NCBI RefSeq assembly: GCF_014230145.1
Contig: NZ_JACHVC010000012.1
Span: 625,001-689,000 of the forward strand
Length of the DNA stretch: 64,000 nt
Direction of reading: 5' to 3'
From: Pelagicoccus albus
Lineage (GTDB): Bacteria > Verrucomicrobiota > Verrucomicrobiia > Opitutales > Opitutaceae
In this document: piece after piece, positions 57,101 to 64,000 of the stretch
How positions within the stretch are numbered: position 1 is the first letter of the stretch
Layout: each line of letters begins with the position of its first letter
Program-made: the position numbers and the translations under genes
The notes under the pieces: model-generated
Told to the model about the DNA's origin: nothing
The model's input: the letters and a program-made list of their open reading frames with translations, nothing else
Database searches by the model: none

Positions 57101-57385
57101 ATGCCGAGTTCCTCCACCACTACTGAAACCCTGCTGGTCAAAGTCGTCCCGAACGCTTCGCGCAACGAAATGGCAGACTGGCAGGCAGACGGATCCCTAA
57201 AGGTAAGAATCCAAACGCCACCCCAAGACGGAAAGGCCAACAAAGCCCTGATTGCCTTTCTCGCCAAACAAGTCGGCGTATCCAAAAACCAAATCAAGAT
57301 CGTGCGAGGCGAAACCAGCCGACAGAAATTGATTGCTTTCGAACGTCTCTCCTCTAGCCAATCCCAACAGATCCCTCGCCCCTGA
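57101..57385 (+). CDS. DUF167/YggU family protein
   Basis: The 94-residue protein (ATG 57101) has the DUF167 pattern VKVVPNASRNEMADWQADGS, KVRIQTPPQDGKANKALIAF and IVRGETSRQKLIAF. Such proteins are small alpha/beta folds present in all domains of life, with no firm function. An upstream ATG at 57026 adds 25 residues outside the family and overlaps the divergent gene, so it is rejected. It begins a plus-strand run with the SET gene 18 bases downstream. Confidence 0.9.
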   Translation: MPSSSTTTETLLVKVVPNASRNEMADWQADGSLKVRIQTPPQDGKANKALIAFLAKQVGVSKNQIKIVRGETSRQKLIAFERLSSSQSQQIPRP

Positions 57386-57403
57386 ACCACCTTCTCCAAC
57401 AAA

Positions 57404-57982
57404 ATGGGCAAAGATTCCAAAACCAAGAAATCAACCAAGAAGAAGAAGGCTCCCGTCTACCTGGGACTCGATGAAAACGGAGAGCCACCCGAGTTTCCCT
57501 ACGTGCGAACCTCAGAATCCGCAATCCACAATCGTGGACTATTCGCCGCTTCTGATATCCCAGAGGGCGAGTACGTCATTCAGTACCTTGGCGAGCTGAT
57601 CAAAAAAAAGGAATCTACCCGTCGAGCCAATTCCCAGCACGAACGATCCCTGGAAGAGGATGTCGGAGCCGTCTACATCTTCGAATTGGACGAAAAGACT
57701 GATATCGACGGAAACTTCGAGTGGAACATCGCCCGGCTAGCCAACCACTCTTGCTCCCCCAATTGCGAAGCACAAAACGTCGAGGGCGAGATCTGGCTTG
57801 TTTCTCTGACCGACATAAATGAGGGCGACGAAATCACTTTCGACTACGGGTATGCTTTGGAACACTGGAAAGAGCACCCTTGTCTTTGCGGGTCAGAAAA
57901 CTGTGTTGGCCACATCGTGCGCAAGGAGGATTGGGACAAATTGAAAAAGCTCAAAAAGCGCCGCAAAAAAAAGGCCAGCTAA
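57404..57982 (+). CDS. SET-domain protein lysine methyltransferase
   Basis: The 192-residue protein has a Lys-rich N-terminus (about 2-17), a SET domain with NRGLFAASDIPEGEYVIQYL, the catalytic-site motif ARLANHSCSPNCEAQN and GDEITFDYGYALEHW, and a post-SET Cys cluster CLCGSENC. It ends in a strongly basic stretch (KKLKKLKKRRKKKAS). SET proteins transfer methyl groups from SAM to lysine; bacterial ones may act on ribosomal or histone-like proteins, or on their own Lys tails. Both tails look like possible substrates or DNA/RNA-binding arms. It is between DUF167 and a LysM amidase gene in a tight run. Confidence 0.9.
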   Translation: MGKDSKTKKSTKKKKAPVYLGLDENGEPPEFPYVRTSESAIHNRGLFAASDIPEGEYVIQYLGELIKKKESTRRANSQHERSLEEDVGAVYIFELDEKTDIDGNFEWNIARLANHSCSPNCEAQNVEGEIWLVSLTDINEGDEITFDYGYALEHWKEHPCLCGSENCVGHIVRKEDWDKLKKLKKRRKKKAS

Positions 57983-57989
57983 CCCGCCC

Positions 57990-59219
57990 ATGCCTAAGAT
58001 CCTCACAGTCGTAGCCCTTCTCCTTGCCTTAACCGGTCAAGTCGCAAGCGCCGCTGTCGAGCATCGCGTCCGCAAGGGAGAGACACTCGCCGAGATCGCG
58101 GATCTGTATCGGGTCTCCGTTAAGGAGATAAAAAACGCGAACAATATCACGAACGCCAATCGTATCTCGATCGGCCAAAAACTCACGATACCAGGCGTTT
58201 CAGTCGCGACCGGAGCCAAGCACACCGTGCGGTCCGGAGAAACCTTAGACGAGATAGCCAAACGATATGGCGTCACGATCCAGGAACTAAAAACGGCCAA
58301 CCAGATCACCAATGCAAACCGCATACGTATCGGCCAAACTCTTGTAATCCCAGGCTTGGCTGCAAAACCCGCCGCCCCAAACGTAACCGTCTCATCCACC
58401 GGTGAGCATACGGTGCAAGCCAGCGAAACTCTTACGGAAATAGCCAGTGCCTATCAGGTTTCGGTACAAGCCCTCAAAAGCGCCAACGATCTCGATGATG
58501 CGAATCTGATTTCGGTCGGCCAAAAGCTCAGGATCCCGGACGGCAAACCACAGTACATCGACTACACCATCCGTCGAGGTGACAGCCTCTCCGACATCGC
58601 CCGTGATTATGGAGTCGCGCTGAAAACGATCACCAGCCTCAACTCTATCAGCAATCCGAGCCGAATAAAGATCGGGCAAGTCATAAAGATACCGTCCCAC
58701 GCCGGCATCACCACAAGTCGCGGAGCTCCCCAATTATCCACCAGCGATCTGTCAGCTCTGAGGAAAACGAGGCCCAACAAGGATAAGTGGAGACACATCG
58801 TCATTCATCACTCCGCCTCCAAATCCGGATCTGCCAAGGCTTTCGACCGCTTCCACCGCGAGGAGAGAAACATGGTCAACGGACTCGCCTACCACTTCGT
58901 CATCGGCAACGGCAACGGGATGGGCGATGGAGAGCTAGCCATCGGAGACCGATGGAAACGCCAGATACAAGGCGGGCACCTGGCCAGCTATACCCTCAAC
59001 CAGATTAGCATCGGCATTTGCTTGGTCGGGGACTTCTCGAAAACAAAGCCGACCGCCAAACAAATGGCTACGCTCGAGGCCTTGGTTCGCTACCTCATGG
59101 CAAATACGCAGGTACCTGTGGCACGGGTCACAACGCATACCTTGATCCACCCCAAACATACGCTCTGCCCCGGCAAGTACTTCCCGACCGCCGCCTTCAA
59201 GAAGAAACTGGGCGGCTAG
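57990..59219 (+). CDS. N-acetylmuramoyl-L-alanine amidase with four LysM repeats
   Basis: The 409-residue protein has a signal peptide (about 1-21), four LysM modules (about 25-68, 79-122, 133-176 and 187-230) with the repeating pattern GETLAEIADLYRV..., and a C-terminal amidase_2/PGRP domain (about 260-405) with HIVIHHSASKSGSAKAFDRF, GDFSKTKPTA and the late HTLIHPKHTLCPGKYFP with the zinc His and Cys. LysM holds it on the peptidoglycan, and the enzyme cuts the amide bond between MurNAc and L-Ala during cell-wall remodelling. It lies seven bases after the SET gene. Confidence 0.95.
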   Translation: MPKILTVVALLLALTGQVASAAVEHRVRKGETLAEIADLYRVSVKEIKNANNITNANRISIGQKLTIPGVSVATGAKHTVRSGETLDEIAKRYGVTIQELKTANQITNANRIRIGQTLVIPGLAAKPAAPNVTVSSTGEHTVQASETLTEIASAYQVSVQALKSANDLDDANLISVGQKLRIPDGKPQYIDYTIRRGDSLSDIARDYGVALKTITSLNSISNPSRIKIGQVIKIPSHAGITTSRGAPQLSTSDLSALRKTRPNKDKWRHIVIHHSASKSGSAKAFDRFHREERNMVNGLAYHFVIGNGNGMGDGELAIGDRWKRQIQGGHLASYTLNQISIGICLVGDFSKTKPTAKQMATLEALVRYLMANTQVPVARVTTHTLIHPKHTLCPGKYFPTAAFKKKLGG

Positions 59220-59220
59220 C

Positions 59221-59694
59221 TCAGCGGAAGGTTTTGATGCTAAACTGCGGATCGTATTCCGCCTTGTAGCTGACGCTGTTATAGTCGCCAAGCTTCCAAC
59301 CAAGGATCGTTGGTTTCACCGTCAAATCCTCGCCAATCTTGTGGTAGCGCCACGCTTCGGGATCACTCATTCCATAACGAATGTGCACCTTCCAGCGAAG
59401 ACGGTTGCGATCGTGCCCTTTGGCGCTGACCCACCCTTCTACCTCGAAACGATCGGCTCCGAGCTCCTTGATACGAGCATCAAAATTGCCCCAAACGCCA
59501 TTGGAATTGAAACGAACCGGATTGAAGTGACACTCATCCGTTAGATCCAAATTGAAAGTCTCTACAATGTAATCGCGAGCGAGAGCGAAGAGCTCCCTAC
59601 GGTGATTTGAGATCTCTTCCTCGTCTGGCTCAAAATCCCGAGCCGTGCAAACGCAAGCAATAGCCAACGCCGCCATGAGAAGAAGTCGGTTCAT
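59221..59694 (-). CDS. Exported protein of unknown function
   Basis: The 157-residue protein from ATG 59694 begins MNRLLLMAALAIACVCTA, a signal peptide, with GGGGAG nearby as a weak ribosome binding site; a longer start at 59742 adds 16 residues before the signal. The mature part contains RRELFALARDYIVETFNLDL and WRYHKIGEDLTVKPTILGWK; a beta-rich small domain is likely. I recognise no family. It converges with the amidase gene, one base away. Confidence 0.6.
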   Translation of the reverse strand: MNRLLLMAALAIACVCTARDFEPDEEEISNHRRELFALARDYIVETFNLDLTDECHFNPVRFNSNGVWGNFDARIKELGADRFEVEGWVSAKGHDRNRLRWKVHIRYGMSDPEAWRYHKIGEDLTVKPTILGWKLGDYNSVSYKAEYDPQFSIKTFR

Positions 59695-59842
59695 TACTCC
59701 CCTAATCGTCGTCCAGAGCAGATATTTTAGGGGATCCTCCAAGTTTCCCCGGATTCGCCCCTAGAATGAGAGGCGATGAAACAGCTGTCTGCGGCATTTA
59801 TTTTCTGGAAAACCAGATGGCAATCAATAGCTTACGCCACCA

Positions 59843-60775
59843 ATGATCACCCCGCTCGAGGAAAGCCTCCTCAAGGCAATGATTGTCGTTATCATGTTTG
59901 GGCTTGGATGTTCCCTCTCACTGAGCGACTTCAAAAGCGCCATCAAAACGCCCAAACCTGTCTTAGTTGGCTTCCTATCCCAATACATCATTATGCCGGC
60001 CTTGGCCTTCGGCATGGCTAAGTTTTTCGAAATGCCCAATGTTTGGGCAGTTGGAATCATTATCGTCGCATGTTGCCCCTCCGGCACGACCTCCAGCCTT
60101 TTCAACTACTTCGCTAAAGGAGACCTAGCCCTTAGCATTTCACTAAGCTCAATCACCACGGGGGCAGCCCTCGTGGCGATGCCGATCCTCCTCACCGTAT
60201 ACGCAGGGCCCTTTGAAGCCGGTGACCTGCAGGTCGATACCGGCAAGGTAATCGTCTCCTTACTCGGCTGCCTCGTACCCGTGGCGGGCGGAATGTATCT
60301 ACACCACAAAAGCCGACGTTGGGCCAAAAACATGGAGGATACCGGATCAGCTTTGGGCATCATCGTGATCCTTTTCCTCATCGTGAGCTGGTTACCCCGG
60401 AATTTTGATCAAATGATCAGCTCCGATCCCTCGATCCTGTTCACCAGCATAGGACTCGGCTTGGGAGGTTTTCTCTTCGGATATTGGCTCAGCCGCCTGC
60501 TCGGGCTAAGTCGACGTCGCTGTCGCACCGTTTCGCTCGAGACGGGCATCCAAAACGGGCCCCTCGCATTCGCGATCATCCTTCTCACCTTTCGGGACAA
60601 CAAAGAGCTGGCCAACCAGATCCTTTGGCCCGCTCTCCTCTACTCCTTTTTCATCGTCAATACCTCCACGGTGGTCACTTACTTCATGCGAAGGATAGCC
60701 CATGCAGAATGGTTTCATACCGAAAACGACGAGGTAAAAAACACCCTCTTCACTCAGGGAAGCATTAAACCCTGA
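59843..60775 (+). CDS. Bile acid:sodium symporter (BASS) family transporter
   Basis: The 310-residue membrane protein has about nine to ten hydrophobic helices and the BASS features GLGCSLSLSDFKSAIKTPK, ACCPSGTTSSLFNYFAKGD with the conserved CPSG..SN-like crossover, and LETGIQNGPLAFAIIL. Members move organic anions such as bile acids, pyruvate or pantoate with sodium. The substrate here is not evident; bile acids are unlikely in this organism. Confidence 0.92.
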   Translation: MITPLEESLLKAMIVVIMFGLGCSLSLSDFKSAIKTPKPVLVGFLSQYIIMPALAFGMAKFFEMPNVWAVGIIIVACCPSGTTSSLFNYFAKGDLALSISLSSITTGAALVAMPILLTVYAGPFEAGDLQVDTGKVIVSLLGCLVPVAGGMYLHHKSRRWAKNMEDTGSALGIIVILFLIVSWLPRNFDQMISSDPSILFTSIGLGLGGFLFGYWLSRLLGLSRRRCRTVSLETGIQNGPLAFAIILLTFRDNKELANQILWPALLYSFFIVNTSTVVTYFMRRIAHAEWFHTENDEVKNTLFTQGSIKP

Positions 60776-60855
60776 TTTGCCATATCCCTAATTCGCGTTC
60801 GGAATCCGGAAATGGTTTCCGCTCGCCGAACAACCCCAACCCCCTAATACCCCAC

Positions 60856-61314
60856 ATGCCACGAAAGACCACGCAACGCGGCGGGTCGCCTCTACACTGG
60901 TCAGCAGAAAGCTGGGCCTTCATCTCGCTGCGACTCTTTATCGGACTCCGCTTTCTGCTCGCCGGACTCGGAAAATTCAAAACCCAAGAGGGTGACTACG
61001 CCTTTGCCCAATATTACGACGGGTTCGCCACTTGGATCATTGGAGCCTTCGAAAAGACAGATATCCCTGGCTTTTTGATAAGCCTCTACGCTTACAGCAT
61101 TGGCTACGTCGAAATCGTCTTGGGCATCCTGCTTTTGGTCGGAGTAAAAACCAAATGGGTCCTCGCTTTGATCGCTCTAACCTTTGTCTCCCTCGCGTAT
61201 GGCCAAATGGTACTGGGTGATAATTCCAAGGTAGACGATATCGGCCTTTACCTCCTCTTCACCTCCGCAGCACTCTACTTCGTTCGACACAACAAGCTGG
61301 AAGCACTGCGTTAG
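60856..61314 (+). CDS. DoxX-family membrane protein
   Basis: The 152-residue protein has about four membrane helices and the DoxX pattern SLRLFIGLRFLLAGLGKFK (LR...G..F...G..K) with ALIALTFVSLAYGQMVLGDN. DoxX relatives include the thiosulfate:quinone oxidoreductase subunit and many small proteins of unknown role. It begins 80 bases after the BASS gene and ends shortly before a terminator. Confidence 0.88.
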   Translation: MPRKTTQRGGSPLHWSAESWAFISLRLFIGLRFLLAGLGKFKTQEGDYAFAQYYDGFATWIIGAFEKTDIPGFLISLYAYSIGYVEIVLGILLLVGVKTKWVLALIALTFVSLAYGQMVLGDNSKVDDIGLYLLFTSAALYFVRHNKLEALR

Positions 61315-61346
61315 AAACGGCTAAGCCTGAGACCTCAGATTTCTCC

Positions 61347-61383
61347 GCCTCGATCTGCAATTGGATCGGGGCGTTTTATTTTT
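61347..61383 (+). terminator. Rho-independent terminator after doxX
   Basis: A nine-base stem with one G-U pair (61347-61355 with 61364-61372) is followed by GTTTTATTTTTT. It overlaps the stop codon of the convergent glycosyltransferase gene. Confidence 0.8.
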
Positions 61384-62107
61384 CGGATGTCTGCCCAATA
61401 CGCCGCAACAAAACCCGCTTACCAAGATTCCATAGTGTCGATAATCCGACTTTGCTTCCCTCGACTTCCGTCCAAACCACGCCTACTTCCCGCATGGGAC
61501 AACCGGTTTCACGAGCCTTCAAAATCAGCTCCAAATCGAAGCCAAAACCCAGCTCCCTTAACTCCAGACTGTAAGCTTGAAACCAAGCGTTATCCACGAA
61601 CTTGCAGCCACACTGCGTATCCAAAACCCCGACACCATAGACGAGCTTAACCATCGCAGCAAACCCAGCCGCCACGCACTTTCGAATTCCCGATCGTTCA
61701 ACCTTAGCCCCTACCGCCCTACGGCTCGCCATTACCAAACACAGATCCTTCTCCTCCAGAGCATCCCGTAAAACTCGTACGGTCTCGCTCGCCGACACCG
61801 ATCCATCCGCATCAACGAACCCAAGCAGCACGGAATCACTCGGAGCTAAACGCCAACCCGATCGAATAGCCGCTCCTTTTCCGAGATGTTTCTGCATCGC
61901 ATACACCTCCTCCAAAAAAGGGTAGTCATTTCGCAGCCTAGCAACAATGCGCCGCAGTGCCTCGACTTCGGAGAGCCCCGATCCATCGTCCACCAATAGC
62001 AAACCAATAGACAACTCAGATGCGTTTACCTCTTCACAGAGCTCGCGTAAGAAGCCCTCAACTCGGCCACTCTCCCTCAAGCAGGGAACCACTAAAAAAC
62101 AGTCCAT
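61376..62107 (-). CDS. Family 2 glycosyltransferase
   Basis: The 243-residue protein begins at ATG 62107, which overlaps the TGA of apbE as ATGA; the frame could start 15 bases earlier. It has the GT-A fold with FLVVPCLRESGRVEGFL, GLLLVDDGSGLSE (the DDGS motif), KHLGKGAAIRSGW and GFVDADGSVSA with a DxD metal site. The DTQCGCKFVDN segment is like dolichyl-phosphate or undecaprenyl-phosphate sugar synthases, so a lipid-linked sugar product is likely. It is the last gene of the overlapping set with apbE and the Agl23-like gene. Confidence 0.92.
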   Translation of the reverse strand: MDCFLVVPCLRESGRVEGFLRELCEEVNASELSIGLLLVDDGSGLSEVEALRRIVARLRNDYPFLEEVYAMQKHLGKGAAIRSGWRLAPSDSVLLGFVDADGSVSASETVRVLRDALEEKDLCLVMASRRAVGAKVERSGIRKCVAAGFAAMVKLVYGVGVLDTQCGCKFVDNAWFQAYSLELRELGFGFDLELILKARETGCPMREVGVVWTEVEGSKVGLSTLWNLGKRVLLRRIGQTSEK

Positions 62108-62994
62108 CACGTCCCGATCCACTTCCTAAACGTATCCATTCCCCAACTTCTGTTCTCTCCAACAACAGCCAAGTCGAAGCTTGAATTCACTGAAGAACAT
62201 TCTGCCAATTCCTTCTCATCCATCAGAAAGGCTGCTGTGCTCAAAGCGTCAGCCAATCCCGCTGACTCGCATCGGGAGTAGCTTCGTTTCCATTCTACCA
62301 CTCTGTCTTTGGTAGACACTATGTGCCCTCTTTGGAAACCAAGACCGGAACTTGAAATCGCTCCATTAAAAAAGGGCTCCAATTCAGTTCCATCTAGAGA
62401 TCCACTCCAAGGGTCATCTCGGTTTGCGTTTTTAAAGAGCAGAGTACTCCCGCCAAAATTCGCCAAGATCTGAGGCACTTCCCAATCCTCGATTTCCATC
62501 ATAGCTTCATCCAAAGCAAAGCCTTTACCAATCCCACCTAAATCCAGAAGAACTCCTTCTCGACACTTCAAAACAGTCCGTCCTGCTGGATCAATCTCCA
62601 GGGCTTCGTCAAAAGACTCCTCTTTTTCCGACAAAGAGATGTGTCTTAAATATGGAGGTACTTCACCTTTCTCTCGCAGGGCCAGCGTGCCAAGCATGGG
62701 ATGAAACCGCTGTCTCGTCACCGAGCTAGCCTGTACGGCAAGCATCAAGCACTCGATACACTCTGTACTAATTTTCGTTCGCGAACCGACTTCCAAGAGA
62801 TTAATCCGCGTTACGTCACTATTTTCCAAATACAAACTTAGCTTTTTTTCGATCTCGTCGATCCGTCCAAAAAAGCACTGTGCCACCTGGCTCGCATAGT
62901 CGCGATCGACTCCACCCGTAGAAAGTACCAGATCAGTCGCCATAGCCTGATGCCTGAACTCAGATAAACCTTCCTTTCTATTGATCTTCAACAT
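62107..62994 (-). CDS. apbE: FAD:protein FMN transferase ApbE
   Basis: The 295-residue protein has the ApbE motifs HQAMATDLVLSTGG, LDLGGIGKGFALDEA with the metal and FAD-binding residues, and SAGLADALSTAAFLMD. It attaches FMN to Thr/Ser in proteins such as NqrB/C or RnfG. No signal peptide or lipobox Cys is visible, so it seems cytoplasmic or is anchored otherwise. It overlaps the Agl23-like gene by 17 bases and the glycosyltransferase gene by a TGA/ATG junction, so the three are translated together; a flavoprotein target is not encoded nearby. Confidence 0.9.
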   Translation of the reverse strand: MLKINRKEGLSEFRHQAMATDLVLSTGGVDRDYASQVAQCFFGRIDEIEKKLSLYLENSDVTRINLLEVGSRTKISTECIECLMLAVQASSVTRQRFHPMLGTLALREKGEVPPYLRHISLSEKEESFDEALEIDPAGRTVLKCREGVLLDLGGIGKGFALDEAMMEIEDWEVPQILANFGGSTLLFKNANRDDPWSGSLDGTELEPFFNGAISSSGLGFQRGHIVSTKDRVVEWKRSYSRCESAGLADALSTAAFLMDEKELAECSSVNSSFDLAVVGENRSWGMDTFRKWIGT

Positions 62995-64000
62995 CGGCTT
63001 GGATCCAAAGGCGAGCGACTTCGGGGTCGGCCCTTAAAGCAAGCAAGGTGTTTGGGCGCAGTCCATGCAACTCCCAAAACTCGCCTATCTCCCCATTCAG
63101 CTGATTAGCGTCGAGTAACCGCGTATCTATAATATCAACACGCCCCGTTCGATAACCCTCAAGATCCGACCAAAAACCTACCTTGGTCCGGGTCCTCAAA
63201 TGCCAAGGCAGAGGCCAAGCCGCATCCGGGCTAACAACCGAAATTGAAACATCGTCACCAACCGAGTCAATTCGTTCCAATAGCTTTTCGTAACGCGGGC
63301 TGGTATGCATGTAGAGGTAAGGATTTCGTGAGGCACTCGCGTATCTGAATACAGCCTTTTCCAGATTTCCCCTTAGCTCCCATCCGAGCAGCGACAGTAT
63401 AGTAAATCCAAGGATACCCACTGCCAATTTCCTAACCCAACATTCCTCTTGAAAGAACAACTTAATCGTATCGGCGACAGCCGTCGCGACTCCATAGCTC
63501 AAAAACAAGTACGGCGTAAGCAAGAGCCATGGCGTTTTGTAGGGAATCAAGCTATACAGAAGCAGCATCACCCAACCGGAAAGGCAAATCGATGCTCCTA
63601 GAGCATCCACCTTGACTCGCCGCAATAGCAGAAAGGAACCATACACGCATAAAAGTAAAAAGACTCCCTCCCCCCACTTTACGCCTTCAACGGTCTGAGG
63701 AGAGAGGATTTCTAAATAATAGAAAAATGGCTTCTCATGTCCTGCTCCTTCGGAGCGCTCCGCATAATTGAAGAAGGCCTTGATGCCATCGCTTATCCCA
63801 GCCGGATTCTCGAAAAACGATGAAAAGAATATACAATGCAAGGCGACGACAATCCCAGTCGCAAGCGAGAGGTGAAGAAGCGAACTAACTCGAAACACCT
63901 TGGACAGATCCCCCTGTATCCACCGAATGCAAACCACCGAGCTAGCTAAAGCGAACAAATGAATAACTGCCGTCTCCTTAGTAACATGCATCAGCCCGAA
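62978..64000 (-). CDS. Agl23/TIGR03663-like multispan membrane protein, N-terminus beyond window
   Basis: The frame is open to the right edge; residues upstream of the first visible Met read FGL and continue. The visible part (about 340 residues) has six to seven membrane helices, the segment GLMHVTKETAVIHLF near the start, SGWVMLLLYSLIPYKTPWLL, and an extracytoplasmic C-terminal domain with VVSPDAAWPLPWHLR and LRTRTKVGFWSDLEGYR. These are features of TIGR03663 proteins, glycosyltransferase-39-like and linked to flippases. It may use lipid-linked sugars made by the GT2 gene two places downstream. Confidence 0.75.
   Translation of the reverse strand, partial: FGLMHVTKETAVIHLFALASSVVCIRWIQGDLSKVFRVSSLLHLSLATGIVVALHCIFFSSFFENPAGISDGIKAFFNYAERSEGAGHEKPFFYYLEILSPQTVEGVKWGEGVFLLLCVYGSFLLLRRVKVDALGASICLSGWVMLLLYSLIPYKTPWLLLTPYLFLSYGVATAVADTIKLFFQEECWVRKLAVGILGFTILSLLGWELRGNLEKAVFRYASASRNPYLYMHTSPRYEKLLERIDSVGDDVSISVVSPDAAWPLPWHLRTRTKVGFWSDLEGYRTGRVDIIDTRLLDANQLNGEIGEFWELHGLRPNTLLALRADPEVARLWIQADVEDQ

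Overview
The window looks like a chromosomal segment of a Gram-negative, probably marine or aquatic bacterium of the phylum Verrucomicrobiota, class Opitutia (Puniceicoccaceae/Pelagicoccaceae-like). This is an inference from family-level recognition: secretin, porin and Type IV pilus genes (two membranes), a 31-residue COX24/mS38-like ribosomal protein, SufS-SufU, a B12-dependent ribonucleotide reductase, RNase Y, a bacterial SET protein and a PL10-type pectate lyase. No 16S rRNA, tRNA, phage gene, transposase or CRISPR array was seen. The segment is densely and regularly coded, and both edges cut a gene.

Layout. 1-3,010: tail of a probable polyprenyl synthase, then an ECF sigma factor operon with a membrane protein, a protease-dead HtrA/PDZ protein and YjbQ. 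3,046-7,491: Type IV pilus operon pilM-N-O-(P)-Q on the minus strand. 7,802-9,360: a terminator and structured RNA region, the COX24-like small protein, an RluA-type pseudouridine synthase and rpsT. 9,384-11,826: PilX-, PilW- and PilV-like minor pilin genes. 12,045-13,645: rnpB (RNase P RNA), a coiled-coil zinc-ribbon protein and an Rrf2 regulator. 13,876-18,921: gyrB-gyrA. 19,020-31,510: a nitrogen-acquisition block with an OmpL-like porin, the urea ABC transporter urtABCDE (minus) and a complete urease operon ureABCEFGD (plus). 31,645-43,051: a lipoprotein, a sulfide:quinone oxidoreductase-like enzyme with a 54-residue partner, an RNA helicase, SufS-SufU, a pectate lyase, an M1 peptidase and an ABC-F protein. 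43,064-53,704: NrdJ, a NAD-dependent DNA ligase with a signal-like N-terminus, SMP-30, a DEDDh exonuclease, an inositol monophosphatase-like enzyme and RNase Y. 53,941-64,000: two HDOD proteins, a DUF167 protein, a SET methyltransferase, a LysM amidase, a BASS transporter, DoxX, and an overlapping operon of an Agl23-like membrane protein, ApbE and a GT2 glycosyltransferase.

How the parts fit. The clearest functional unit is the nitrogen block. Porin, urea importer and urease would carry urea from outside the cell to cytoplasmic ammonia. All three transcription units have upstream sequences with the sigma-54 -24/-12 geometry (GG, ten bases, GC), and the porin and urtA/ureA control regions share a 12-base motif, TGCAYGAAATTG. 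I infer a nitrogen-stress regulon under RpoN and an NtrC-type activator, neither of which is encoded here. The second notable unit is the ECF sigma operon, where a DegS/HtrA-like protein has lost its whole catalytic triad and may be a non-proteolytic envelope sensor.

Limits. Functions rest on motif recognition by eye, without database searches. Start codons were chosen by homology, overlap and Shine-Dalgarno evidence; many leaders here lack a clear Shine-Dalgarno, so several starts are uncertain and are marked so.
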